From the NCBI GenBank assembly GCA_023426145.1, contig JAFABG010000022.1, positions 1 through 22,010 of the forward strand: 22,010 bases of DNA, read 5' to 3'. The translations under genes were made by a program, and so were the position numbers. This document shows, in pieces, positions 7,365-15,927 of the stretch; the first letter of the stretch is position 1; every line of letters begins with the position of its first letter. The notes below the pieces were generated by a model that saw nothing but the letters and a program-made list of their open reading frames with translations, did not search any database and was not told the origin of the DNA. This stretch comes from Bacteroidota bacterium. GTDB taxonomy: Bacteria; Bacteroidota; Bacteroidia; Bacteroidales; Bacteroidaceae.

Positions 7365-7406
7365 CACGGTTTTTACTAAGAAACTGAATAACAATACATC
7401 AATAAT

Positions 7407-8426
7407 ATGATAGCTAAGATTGAACAACTTCTGAAAGAGGTGGAAATGTTACACGCCTCAAATGTCGAAGAACTCGAAGCTCTCCGCATCAAATTCCTAA
7501 GTAAGAAAGGAGCCATTAACGATTTGATGGCGGATTTCCGTAATGTAGCTGCCGAACAAAAAAAGGAAGTCGGCATGAAATTAAATGAATTGAAAACTAA
7601 AGCACAAGAAAAAATCAACCAGCTTAAGGAACAATTCGAAAGTCAAGACAATAGTTCTGAAGGTCTAGATCTAACCCGCTCGGCTTACCCCATTGAGCTT
7701 GGTACACGCCATCCTCTAACCATAGTCAAGAATGAAATTATTGACATTTTTGCCCGTCTTGGATTCAGTATTGCAGAGGGTCCAGAGATTGAAGATGATT
7801 GGCATGTTTTCTCAGCATTGAATTTTGCAGAAGACCATCCAGCACGTGATATGCAGGATACATTCTTTATTGAAACTCGTCCCGATGTTGTACTTAGGAC
7901 ACACACATCTTCTGTACAAACCCGCGCCATGGAAACGTCTACACCTCCCATCCGCATCATCTGTCCAGGTCGTGTATATCGTAATGAGGCAATAAGCTAT
8001 CGCGCACACTGCTTTTTTCATCAATTAGAAGCATTATACGTGGACAAAAACGTATCATTCACCGACTTGAAACAAGTTTTATTGCTCTTTGCAAAAGAAA
8101 TGTTTGGTGCTGATACAAAAATCCGTCTACGCCCATCCTATTTCCCGTTTACAGAGCCTAGTGCTGAAATGGATATTAGCTGTAACATTTGCGGAGGTAA
8201 AGGTTGCCCATTCTGCAAACACACCGGATGGGTAGAAATCCTCGGTTGCGGCATGGTAGACCCCAACGTTCTTGAAGCTAACGGAATAGACAGCAAAACG
8301 TATAGCGGGTATGCTTTAGGTATGGGAATCGAGCGTATCACAAACCTTAAATATCAGGTAAAAGACCTCCGAATGTTTTCGGAAAATGATACACGCTTCC
8401 TCAAAGAGTTTGAAGCAGCTTATTAA
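7407..8426 (+). CDS. pheS: Phenylalanyl-tRNA synthetase alpha subunit
   Basis: Catalytic subunit of the alpha2-beta2 class II synthetase that charges tRNA-Phe. Its 339 residues are standard length. An N-terminal coiled-coil tRNA-binding region (about 1-85) precedes the catalytic core. Motif 2 is GRVYRNEAISYRAHCFFHQ (188-206), ending in the phenylalanine-site FHQLE. Motif 3 is GYALGMGIERI (301-311). An inserted CxxC-x4-CxxC cluster (Cys259, 262, 267, 270) within SCNICGGKGCPFCKHTGW probably binds zinc. I recall similar insertions in Bacteroidetes PheS. The beta subunit gene (pheT) is not next to it, which is usual in this group. It is transcribed alone, with promoter at 7357 and a strong terminator at 8439. 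Confidence 0.97.
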   Translation: MIAKIEQLLKEVEMLHASNVEELEALRIKFLSKKGAINDLMADFRNVAAEQKKEVGMKLNELKTKAQEKINQLKEQFESQDNSSEGLDLTRSAYPIELGTRHPLTIVKNEIIDIFARLGFSIAEGPEIEDDWHVFSALNFAEDHPARDMQDTFFIETRPDVVLRTHTSSVQTRAMETSTPPIRIICPGRVYRNEAISYRAHCFFHQLEALYVDKNVSFTDLKQVLLLFAKEMFGADTKIRLRPSYFPFTEPSAEMDISCNICGGKGCPFCKHTGWVEILGCGMVDPNVLEANGIDSKTYSGYALGMGIERITNLKYQVKDLRMFSENDTRFLKEFEAAY

Positions 8427-8438
8427 TTTAGCTTGATC

Positions 8439-8490
8439 AATTTACAATTTACGAAAGATCGATTTGTTTATCTCTCGTAAATTGTAAATT
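8439..8490 (+). terminator. pheS terminator, 16-bp perfect stem
   Basis: AATTTACAATTTACGA (8439-8454) pairs perfectly with 8475-8490, and AGAT/ATCT (8456-8459 with 8470-8473) extends the stem inward past one mismatch. It sits 12 bases past the pheS stop codon. Confidence 0.75.
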
Positions 8491-8493
8491 ATA

Positions 8494-8536
8494 TATTCAA
8501 TATCGGATTGAATAATCCCCACCGTGTGAAAAGTGG
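8494..8536. repeat. Two small hairpins before the MFS gene
   Basis: TATTCAAT (8494-8501) pairs with ATTGAATA (8507-8514) around ATCGG. Next, CCAC (8519-8522) faces GTGG (8533-8536). They lie between the pheS terminator and the MFS start. They could form leader structure or an operator. No promoter box is visible there. Confidence 0.4.
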
Positions 8537-8554
8537 TTAATCGTAAACAGCTCC

Positions 8555-9754
8555 ATGCCAAAGGATAGACTCATTACTTCTAGTTACTGTTTCATCTTGG
8601 TAGCCAACTTCCTTCTTTACTTCGGTTTCTGGTTGCTAATCCCTGTCTTGCCATTTTATTTATCTGAATCATTTCAGGCTGGAAATTCGACGATTGGTGT
8701 CGTCCTTTCATGTTATACTGTTGCCGCATTATGCATTCGCCCATTTTCGGGTTATCTGCTTGACTCCTTTTCTCGGAAACCACTTTATCTCATAGCCTAC
8801 TTCATTTTCATGATGATGTTTGCTGGATACCTTATTGCAGGCTCCCTCATGATGTTTATCCTTTTTCGAATAATACACGGCATATCATTCGGAATGGTTA
8901 CAGTGGGAGGCAATACGGTTGTTATTGATATTATGCCTTCATCCCGTCGAGGAGAAGGACTAGGATACTACGGCATGACAAATAACATAGCCATGTCCAT
9001 CGGTCCAATGTTTGGACTTTTTCTACATGACGGAGGAGCTTCATTCTCAACTATATTCAGCTATGCACTTGGCTCTTGTATACTTGGAATACTATCCGCA
9101 AGCCTAATAAAAACACCCTATAAACCTCCTGTCAAAAGAGACCCAATTTCACTTGATCGTTTCATTTTATTGAAAGGAATGCCCGCAGGACTTAGCCTAT
9201 TACTCCTTTCCATCCCTTATGGAATGACTACAAATTATGTAGCAATGTACGCTCGAGAAATTAATATTCAGACTCAAACAGGATTTTTTTTCACATTTAT
9301 GGCGATTGGTATGGCCATATCCAGAATCTTCTCAGGCAAACTAGTGGATAAAGGGAAAATAACACAAGTAATTGCCATAGGATTATATTTGGTTGTTATC
9401 AGCTTCTTTCTATTAGCAGCATGTACCTATTTAGTTGAATGGAATAGCACTATCTGCACTCTTTTATTTTTCACAATAGCACTTACTCTAGGTATCGGTT
9501 TTGGAGTCATGTTTCCTGCTTTCAACACTCTATTTGTAAACCTAGCACCCAACAACAAAAGAGGTACAGCCACTTCAACATACCTGACATCATGGGATAT
9601 AGGGCTTGGCATTGGAATGCTTAGTGGAGGTTATATAGCCGAAATTAGCTCTTTTGGTAAAGCCTATCTTATCGGTGCATTTCTAACGATAGCTTCCACA
9701 TTGTATTTCAGACTAAAAGTAACCCCTCACTACCATAAAAACAGACTAAGATGA
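8555..9754 (+). CDS. MFS transporter
   Basis: Inner-membrane protein of 399 residues with about 12 hydrophobic helices, hence a major facilitator superfamily secondary transporter. The loop after helix 2 carries the motif-A-like GYLLDSFSRKP (66-76), echoed in the second half by GKLVDKGK after helix 8. It resembles the drug/sugar efflux branch, but the substrate cannot be told from sequence. The stop overlaps the nth start by four bases (ATGA at 9751-9754), so the two genes are translationally coupled. The promoter is not obvious. Expression may come from read-through past the pheS hairpin or from an unrecognised site. Confidence 0.88.
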   Translation: MPKDRLITSSYCFILVANFLLYFGFWLLIPVLPFYLSESFQAGNSTIGVVLSCYTVAALCIRPFSGYLLDSFSRKPLYLIAYFIFMMMFAGYLIAGSLMMFILFRIIHGISFGMVTVGGNTVVIDIMPSSRRGEGLGYYGMTNNIAMSIGPMFGLFLHDGGASFSTIFSYALGSCILGILSASLIKTPYKPPVKRDPISLDRFILLKGMPAGLSLLLLSIPYGMTTNYVAMYAREINIQTQTGFFFTFMAIGMAISRIFSGKLVDKGKITQVIAIGLYLVVISFFLLAACTYLVEWNSTICTLLFFTIALTLGIGFGVMFPAFNTLFVNLAPNNKRGTATSTYLTSWDIGLGIGMLSGGYIAEISSFGKAYLIGAFLTIASTLYFRLKVTPHYHKNRLR

Positions 9755-10428
9755 GAAAGAAAGAACGTTACGAAAAAGTAATTGCTTGGTTTCAAAAAAA
9801 TGTGCCAGTTGCCGAAACAGAATTACATTATAATAGTCCCTACGAGCTACTTATTGCTGTTATTCTCTCTGCTCAATGTACAGATAAAAGGGTCAATCAA
9901 ATTACGCCCTCACTCTATAAAGACTTTCCAACCCCAGAGGCACTTGCTGCCAGCAGTCAAGAAGTGGTTTTTGAATATATAAAAAGCGTATCTTACCCCA
10001 ACAACAAAGCCAAGCATCTTGTTGGTATGGCTAAAATGCTTGTTAACGATTATAATAGTGAAGTCCCAGATGAGTTAGAAGATCTGATCAAACTTCCTGG
10101 CGTAGGAAGAAAAACAGCCAATGTAATACAATCTGTAGTATTTAATAAAGCAGCAATGGCAGTAGACACCCATGTCTTTCGGGTCAGCCATCGCATCGGA
10201 TTAGTCCCCGACAGTTGCACAACTCCACTCAGTGTGGAAAAGGAATTAGTGAAGCACATACCAAAATCACTAATTCCAATAGCCCACCACTGGTTAATTC
10301 TACATGGCCGGTATGTCTGTTTAGCTCGTTCACCAAAGTGTGAAACATGCGGCCTACAAATGATGTGCAGATACTTCTGCAATACTTATAAAGTGACAAA
10401 AGAGCAAGAGATAGCAAAGAATAAATAA
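9751..10428 (+). CDS. nth: Endonuclease III (DNA glycosylase/AP lyase)
   Basis: Base-excision repair enzyme that removes oxidised pyrimidines and nicks the abasic site. Its 225 residues are usual length. The helix-hairpin-helix LPGVGRKTANVI (115-126) contains the catalytic Lys121, and Asp139 lies in AVDTHVFRVSHRIG. The [4Fe-4S] ligands Cys190, 197, 200 and 206 keep the exact C-x6-C-x2-C-x5-C spacing. An extra Cys210 and a basic tail follow. It overlaps the MFS gene by four bases, and pgk follows with its own promoter. Confidence 0.97.
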   Translation: MRKKERYEKVIAWFQKNVPVAETELHYNSPYELLIAVILSAQCTDKRVNQITPSLYKDFPTPEALAASSQEVVFEYIKSVSYPNNKAKHLVGMAKMLVNDYNSEVPDELEDLIKLPGVGRKTANVIQSVVFNKAAMAVDTHVFRVSHRIGLVPDSCTTPLSVEKELVKHIPKSLIPIAHHWLILHGRYVCLARSPKCETCGLQMMCRYFCNTYKVTKEQEIAKNK

Positions 10429-10458
10429 TGATTAATAGCAAGAAATGGAAATAAATAG

Positions 10459-10466
10459 TAACTTTG
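10459..10466 (+). promoter_or_regulatory. -7 promoter box for pgk
   Basis: TAACTTTG followed by CA fits TAnnTTTG and ends 54 bases before the ATG. No clear -33 TTG is seen. The leader is very A-rich, which is typical of strongly translated Bacteroides genes. Confidence 0.7.
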
Positions 10467-10520
10467 CACTCGACCAAAAAGAAAAATATTAAAAACACTT
10501 TTAATAAAAAATAGAGTATT

Positions 10521-11780
10521 ATGCAGACAATTGACAAATTCAATTTTGCCGGTAAAAAGGCATTTGTTCGCGTGGACTTCAATGTACCCTTGGACGAAAA
10601 CTTCAACATCACAGACGACACTCGTATGCGTGCAGCTCTTCCTACTTTAAAGAAGATATTAGCTGACGGTGGTAGCATCATTATCGGTTCTCACCTAGGT
10701 CGTCCAAAAGGAGTTGCCGACAAATTCTCTTTAAAACACATCATCAAACACCTTTCAGAGCTTTTGGGCGTTGACGTTCTATTTGCTAACGACTGCATGG
10801 GTGAAGAGCCTACTGCAAAAGCCGCTGCTTTGAAAGCTGGCGAAGTACTGTTGCTTGAAAACCTTCGTTTCTACGCTGAAGAAGAAGGCAAACCTAGAGG
10901 ATTAGCTGAAGATGCAACAGATGAAGAAAAAGCTGCAGCTAAGAAAGCCGTAAAAGAAAGCCAAAAAGAATTCACCAAGAAACTAGCTTCTTATGCAGAC
11001 TGCTACGTAAACGATGCATTTGGTACAGCTCACCGTGCTCATGCTTCTACAGCTTTAATTGCTAAATATTTCGACACAGATAGCAAGATGTTTGGCTATC
11101 TAATGGAAAAAGAAGTAAAAGCTGTTGATAAAGTATTGAATGACATCAAGCGTCCTTTCACTGCAATCATGGGAGGTTCAAAAGTTTCTTCTAAAATAGA
11201 AATTATTGAGAATCTTTTAGGTAAGGTAGATAACCTGATTATCGCTGGTGGTATGAGCTTTACATTCACTAAAGCTTTAGGTGGTAAAATTGGTGTTTCT
11301 ATCTGCGAAGACGATAAACTTGATCTAGCTTTAGATCTACTCAAGAAAGCCAAAGAACAAGGTGTAAATATGGTGATAGCATGTGATGCTAAAATCGCTG
11401 ACTCATTCTCAAATGATGCCAATACACAATTCTGTGCTGACAATGAAATTCCTGATGGATGGGAAGGACTTGACATCGGTCCTAAGACTGAAGAAATTTT
11501 TGCCAATATCATCAAGGGTTCTAAAACAATTCTTTGGAACGGACCAACAGGGGTATTCGAATTTGAAAACTTCTCTCATGGTTCACGTGCTGTAGGTGAA
11601 GCTATCGTTGAAGCAACTAAGAGCGGTGCCTTCTCGCTTGTTGGTGGTGGTGATTCAGTCGCTTGTGTCAACAAGTTCGGTCTAGCTAATGGTGTTTCTT
11701 ATGTTTCTACAGGTGGTGGTGCTTTGCTTGAAGCAATTGAAGGAAAAGTTCTTCCTGGTATTGCTGCTATCCAAGAATAA
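10521..11780 (+). CDS. pgk: Phosphoglycerate kinase
   Basis: Glycolytic enzyme that transfers phosphate from 1,3-bisphosphoglycerate to ADP. Its 419 residues form the usual two Rossmann-like domains. The N-domain substrate residues appear in VDFNVPLD (18-25), SHLGRPKG (57-64), LENLRF (112-117) and NDAFGTAHRAHAS (164-176). The C-domain nucleotide site appears in GGSKVSSK (218-225), GPTGVFEFE (341-349), GGGDS (375-379) and TGGGA (397-401). A charged insert (about 125-153, rich in Glu, Lys and Ala) lengthens the N-domain relative to E. coli, and I recall the same in other Bacteroidetes. It is transcribed alone, between its own promoter and a strong terminator. Confidence 0.98.
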   Translation: MQTIDKFNFAGKKAFVRVDFNVPLDENFNITDDTRMRAALPTLKKILADGGSIIIGSHLGRPKGVADKFSLKHIIKHLSELLGVDVLFANDCMGEEPTAKAAALKAGEVLLLENLRFYAEEEGKPRGLAEDATDEEKAAAKKAVKESQKEFTKKLASYADCYVNDAFGTAHRAHASTALIAKYFDTDSKMFGYLMEKEVKAVDKVLNDIKRPFTAIMGGSKVSSKIEIIENLLGKVDNLIIAGGMSFTFTKALGGKIGVSICEDDKLDLALDLLKKAKEQGVNMVIACDAKIADSFSNDANTQFCADNEIPDGWEGLDIGPKTEEIFANIIKGSKTILWNGPTGVFEFENFSHGSRAVGEAIVEATKSGAFSLVGGGDSVACVNKFGLANGVSYVSTGGGALLEAIEGKVLPGIAAIQE

Positions 11781-11812
11781 GGCATTTTATTCATTCAAAT
11801 ATTAAGAAATCT

Positions 11813-11842
11813 AGGGCAGTTCTTTGTAAAAAGAGTTGCCCT
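11813..11842 (+). terminator. pgk terminator
   Basis: A 13-bp stem (11813-11825 with 11830-11842) has two G-U pairs and a GTAA loop, followed by TATTTATA. It lies 32 bases past the pgk stop and only 17 bases before the next start codon. Confidence 0.8.
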
Positions 11843-11859
11843 TATTTATACCTATAAGT

Positions 11860-12840
11860 ATGAAGAAAATTACGTTCATACTATGCATACTTCTTTTCGG
11901 AATTTATTCTTGTCAAAGAAAAAGCAACAAAAAAACGCCTATAGAGAATCCTGTGCTACAACCAATATCTTTAGGGATAATCCCCACATTAGAAGGTCTA
12001 CCTTTCCATGTAGCGAAAGCAATGGGAATCTATGATTCCTTAGGATTAGAAGTCAATCTCTTACACTTCAATTCTGCCATTGATAGAGATGCAGCCTTTC
12101 AAGCCCATCAAATAGATGGCATGATAACCGACTACCTTGCAGCAATCATACAAAATGCAAATCATCACACCGAATTATCTCTAATTATGAAAAATGATGG
12201 TTACTTTTGCTTCATTGTTTCAAAAGAGAGTCTTATCAATCAACTCTATCAACTTAAACAAAAGAGTATTGCCATATCTCGCAACACCCTCATTGAATAT
12301 GCTACAGATGAATTACTAAACAAAGAAAACATAAGCAATACAGAAGTAAACCGACCAGAAATAGGGCAAGTTCCTCTTCGTCTAAAAATGCTCCAATATA
12401 ATCAAGTCGATGCTTCATTCTTACCCGAGCCAATGGCTTCGATAGCTATGAGTACTCAGCACCATTCACTAATAAGCACCCGAGAATTAGGGATAGATTT
12501 TACCGCAACTGCATTTTCACAAAAAGCAATAGACGATAAAAAGGAAGAAATAAGATTATTAATCGCTGGATATAATTTAGGTATTGATTATATAAAAATG
12601 CATCCACAGAAAGAATTGAATCAAGTATTAATAGATATGGGTGTACCCGAACCACTAACAGGGCTTATTGCCTTACCATCCTACAAGAAAGCCATACGCC
12701 CATCAAACGAATCAATTCATAAAGCCTTCGAATGGCTAAAAAAGAATCATCGCATTCCTGAAAGCTACCCCATGAATAAGAATCTAATAGATACGACCTT
12801 TATCCGTAAAAATGTAAATAACCAAAATACAAATATGTAG
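11860..12840 (+). CDS. Orphan ABC substrate-binding lipoprotein (NMT1/SsuA-like)
   Basis: Periplasmic solute-binding protein of 326 residues. The start at 11860 gives a clean lipoprotein signal, MKKITFILCILLFGIYSC, with lipid anchor Cys18. The TTG at 11836 is inside the pgk terminator and unlikely. The fold signature IPTLEGLPFHVAKAMGIYD is followed by LEVNLLHF, then a DAAFQ/IDGMITDYL segment, as in SsuA, TauA, NrtA and Thi5-type binding proteins for sulfonates, nitrate or thiamine precursors. A second-lobe motif VDASFLPEPMA also fits. The ligand is unknown. No permease or ATPase gene is near, and no promoter is visible between the pgk terminator and the ATG, so expression may depend on read-through from pgk. 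Confidence 0.78.
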   Translation: MKKITFILCILLFGIYSCQRKSNKKTPIENPVLQPISLGIIPTLEGLPFHVAKAMGIYDSLGLEVNLLHFNSAIDRDAAFQAHQIDGMITDYLAAIIQNANHHTELSLIMKNDGYFCFIVSKESLINQLYQLKQKSIAISRNTLIEYATDELLNKENISNTEVNRPEIGQVPLRLKMLQYNQVDASFLPEPMASIAMSTQHHSLISTRELGIDFTATAFSQKAIDDKKEEIRLLIAGYNLGIDYIKMHPQKELNQVLIDMGVPEPLTGLIALPSYKKAIRPSNESIHKAFEWLKKNHRIPESYPMNKNLIDTTFIRKNVNNQNTNM

Positions 12841-12968
12841 AGAACTATTCATTATGGCATTGTTTTTGTACAACTTAAAAAGATATACCTGTGTCAATTA
12901 AACGAACATAAATACCATGTATTCAAAAGTTATTAAGTACATTTAACCCCATATAAAAACTAATCAAC

Positions 12969-15173
12969 ATGAATGATAAATCGATCAACGAACAATATAC
13001 TTATATACGCACCTTAATTGAAGAAAAAAGGCTCAAAGAAGCTTTGATGCAATTAGAATCCTTATTGTGGCAATGTCCGGATTGGGATGTCCGAACTCGA
13101 TTTGAACAACTTCAAACATCCTATAAATACATGTTAGATTACATGAGACAAGGTACTATCGATCCTGAACGATGGAACGTATATCGGAAGCTTATGGCTG
13201 ATACTTGGGAAGTTGCTGATCGGGTGCGAATAAAACTATTAGATAATGCCTCTTCCAAATATTATCATGAAGTTCGTCGATCACCAAAATCAGAAGATTT
13301 ATCAACATATAATCTTAAAAAACTCCTAGAAATGCTTGAGGGGTTTAATGACGACCTAGAGGTCAGCAGACTTATATCTGAAAAGAAGACTGACGAAGTA
13401 TTGATGTTGCATGAAGACACACTTAAGTTTATGTTCCTAGAAACATGGACAAACAGCGCTTGGACTTCCGAGGAAAAAGAATATGCACAATCTATGCTTG
13501 CCTCTGAACTTCTGTCAGTCAATGATCTATGCTTATTTACAAGTGCAGTCACATTAAGCCTCATGGAGAACTTTGACTATAGAAAAATCATGTGGTTGCT
13601 AGATGCCTATCTCCACTCCGACGTACATGTCAAACAAAGAGCATTAGTAGGCGCAATTCTCATCTTTTATATCTATCAGAAACGCCTAGCATTTTATCCT
13701 GAACTTTTCAAAAGAGTATACGTGATGTGTGAAGATCCAACTTTCACTAAAGATATTACGTGCATCTACCACCAGCTATTATTGTGTCAAGAGACGGAAA
13801 AAATTGACCGGAAAATGAGAGATGAAATTATTCCGGAAATGTTGAAGAATGCTTCAAACATGAGCAATCTGAGATTTGGGCTAGAAGATAATGATGAAGA
13901 CAACGATGACCAAAACCCGGATTGGCAAGATGCATTCGAACAATCTGGCTTGGGAGATAAGCTTAGAGAAATAACAGAATTACAACAAGAAGGTGCAGAC
14001 GTATATATGAGCACTTTTGCCCCTCTAAAAGGCTATCCATTCTTTCGGGAAATCCATAATTGGTTTTATCCCTTTAGTAAGCAACAGTCTGACGTTGTAA
14101 AACAATTGAGACAAGATGGAGTAGAGAAAAATAGCATGCTTGAATTAATCCTTCAAATGGGTATTTTTAGCAATAATGATAAATACTCTCTATTTTTCAC
14201 TATACATCAATTACCTAAAACCCAGCAGGAAATGATGCTTACCCAGCTCAACGAACAGATGGAAGCAGACTTTACAGACAAGTCTAACACCCAAAATCTA
14301 AAAGAATTCAATGAGCGCTCTAGCACAGTGAGTAGCCAATATTTGCATGATTTATATCGTTTTTTAAAACTATGCGTACGTAGGCATGAATTTAGAGATA
14401 TCTTTATTGAAAAACTGAATTTACATCATATTCCCATATTAAACGCGATCTTATATAATCCTGAGACTCTCTTCCCCATTGCTGATTTCTATATAAAAAA
14501 GGAACGCTGGGAGGAAGCTATTGATGTCTATACAGATTTGGAAAGTAAAGGAGAATTCAAAGATAAACGTATCGAGGAATATCAGAAATTTGGTTTTGCA
14601 CTTCAAAAGTGCAAAAAATATAAAGAAGCTATTGAAGCCTATTTAAAGGCTGATATGCTAAAGCCAGACAGTGTGTGGAATGACCGCCACCTAGCCACTT
14701 GTTACCGCTTAATACACAACTATCAAGCAGCTTTAAGCTATTACAAGAAAGTGGAATTGACGGCACCCAATGACGCTAATATTATTTTTCAGATTGCTAA
14801 TTGCCTAGTAGAGCTGGAACGTAATGAAGAAGCTCTAAACTATTTCTTCAAGTTAGATTTCATTGAAAGCAACTCTGTAAAAGCATGGCGTGGCATTGGA
14901 TGGTGCTCATTCATTAACCAGAAACACGAGCAGGCTTTAAAATATTATGAAAAGATAATAGGGCTAAAGCCTCTATCTATTGACTATATGAATGCAGGAC
15001 ATGCCGCATGGGCAATGGGAAATATATCTAAGGCAGCCGATTTCTATGGAAGATCAGTTGTTGCTTATGGCAATCGAGAACAGTTCTTGAACATGTTTAA
15101 AAAAGATAAAGAAGCACTCCTCAAACAAGGAATAGCAGAAGAAGATATTCCACTTATGCTTGACTTATTATAA
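12969..15173 (+). CDS. Large TPR-repeat protein of unknown function
   Basis: Cytosolic protein of 734 residues with no signal peptide or membrane helix. The N-terminal two thirds is helical and unlike anything I can name. It contains a highly acidic linker around residues 306-318 (LEDNDEDNDD). The C-terminal part (about 531-697) holds roughly five tetratricopeptide repeats, recognisable as YQKFGFALQKCKKYKEAIEA, HLATCYRLIHNYQAALSYY, IFQIANCLVELERNEEALNY and GWCSFINQKHEQALKYY, so the protein probably binds partners. It follows the orphan binding protein in the same direction after 128 bases without a clear promoter or terminator. Function is unknown. Confidence 0.8.
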   Translation: MNDKSINEQYTYIRTLIEEKRLKEALMQLESLLWQCPDWDVRTRFEQLQTSYKYMLDYMRQGTIDPERWNVYRKLMADTWEVADRVRIKLLDNASSKYYHEVRRSPKSEDLSTYNLKKLLEMLEGFNDDLEVSRLISEKKTDEVLMLHEDTLKFMFLETWTNSAWTSEEKEYAQSMLASELLSVNDLCLFTSAVTLSLMENFDYRKIMWLLDAYLHSDVHVKQRALVGAILIFYIYQKRLAFYPELFKRVYVMCEDPTFTKDITCIYHQLLLCQETEKIDRKMRDEIIPEMLKNASNMSNLRFGLEDNDEDNDDQNPDWQDAFEQSGLGDKLREITELQQEGADVYMSTFAPLKGYPFFREIHNWFYPFSKQQSDVVKQLRQDGVEKNSMLELILQMGIFSNNDKYSLFFTIHQLPKTQQEMMLTQLNEQMEADFTDKSNTQNLKEFNERSSTVSSQYLHDLYRFLKLCVRRHEFRDIFIEKLNLHHIPILNAILYNPETLFPIADFYIKKERWEEAIDVYTDLESKGEFKDKRIEEYQKFGFALQKCKKYKEAIEAYLKADMLKPDSVWNDRHLATCYRLIHNYQAALSYYKKVELTAPNDANIIFQIANCLVELERNEEALNYFFKLDFIESNSVKAWRGIGWCSFINQKHEQALKYYEKIIGLKPLSIDYMNAGHAAWAMGNISKAADFYGRSVVAYGNREQFLNMFKKDKEALLKQGIAEEDIPLMLDLL

Positions 15174-15202
15174 GCATAGGCCATTTCTAATTGTACCTAT
15201 AA

Positions 15203-15253
15203 AATAAGGATCATATAACAATATCAATAAATGCTTGTTATATGATCCTTATT
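15203..15253. terminator. 19-bp perfect bidirectional hairpin
   Basis: 15203-15221 and 15235-15253 are perfectly complementary over 19 bp, with a 13-base loop. The hairpin lies between the convergent TPR gene (stop 15173) and maf (stop 15286), so it can terminate both transcripts. The sequence is AT-rich, with no strong T tract on either side. Confidence 0.8.
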
Positions 15254-15285
15254 CCATAAAAAGCAGTCTGCTACAAGTAAAATGG

Positions 15286-15867
15286 CTATAACATTTTAAG
15301 CTCTTTATATAATCTTTGTATTGGTAAACCCATAATATTATAATAACTACCTGAAATGGATTTTACACCAATATAACCAATCCACTCTTGAATACCATAG
15401 GCTCCAGCCTTATCCATCGGTTGATATCTATCAATATAATATACGATTTCATCTTCAGATAAAACATCAAATTCTACATCCGAAGCTACAACAAAACTTT
15501 TCTGCCACGTCGTAGTAGTAAGACAAACGCCTGTGAAAACCTGGTGAGATTTTCCCGATAAAAGACGAAGCATTTCAATCGCTCCTTCCCTACCCTGAGG
15601 TTTTCCCAATACTTTTCCATCTATCCAAACAATAGTATCAGCTGTAAGCAACAGTTCTTCAGTCCCCATAATACTACGATATGCATCAGCCTTAGAACGA
15701 GAAATATATTCAGGAATTTCTGCCCCCTGCAAATGCAAAGGATATGATTCATCAACATCAGGCAAAGTTCTAACCGTGTAATCAACCCCCAAACCTGACA
15801 TTAGCTCTTTTCTACGAGGAGAATTTGAAGCTAATATAATTTGGTATTTCTTTAAATTATCAAGCAT
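15286..15867 (-). CDS. maf: Maf-family nucleoside triphosphate pyrophosphatase
   Basis: House-cleaning enzyme that hydrolyses non-canonical or surplus nucleotides to the monophosphate, probably dTTP/UTP and modified forms. Its 193 residues are normal length. The N-terminal loop ASNSPRRKELM (13-23) binds phosphate. TADTIVWIDGKVLGKP (75-90) contains the catalytic Asp77. FTGVCL (111-116) and DKAGAYGIQ (152-160) belong to the YhdE-like subgroup. The C-terminal SGSYYNIMGLP (172-182) is the family's conserved closing loop. It is the last gene of the leftward operon, 60 bases after kdsC. Confidence 0.95.
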   Translation of the reverse strand: MLDNLKKYQIILASNSPRRKELMSGLGVDYTVRTLPDVDESYPLHLQGAEIPEYISRSKADAYRSIMGTEELLLTADTIVWIDGKVLGKPQGREGAIEMLRLLSGKSHQVFTGVCLTTTTWQKSFVVASDVEFDVLSEDEIVYYIDRYQPMDKAGAYGIQEWIGYIGVKSISGSYYNIMGLPIQRLYKELKML

Positions 15868-15927
15868 ACTATTTAATTATCTATTTTATGAGAAGCACAT
15901 ACCTAGTCGTCTCTATGATAGAAGCTT

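Noticed and set aside
7685..8341. Long antisense frames inside pheS and similar frames inside pgk, the TPR gene, pulA and susD
   Set aside because: They lack recognisable domains or ribosome sites and lie wholly within strongly conserved genes, so they are coding shadows.
11836..11859. Upstream TTG start for the substrate-binding protein
   Set aside because: It lies in the 3' arm of the pgk terminator and would spoil a clean lipoprotein signal that begins at 11860.
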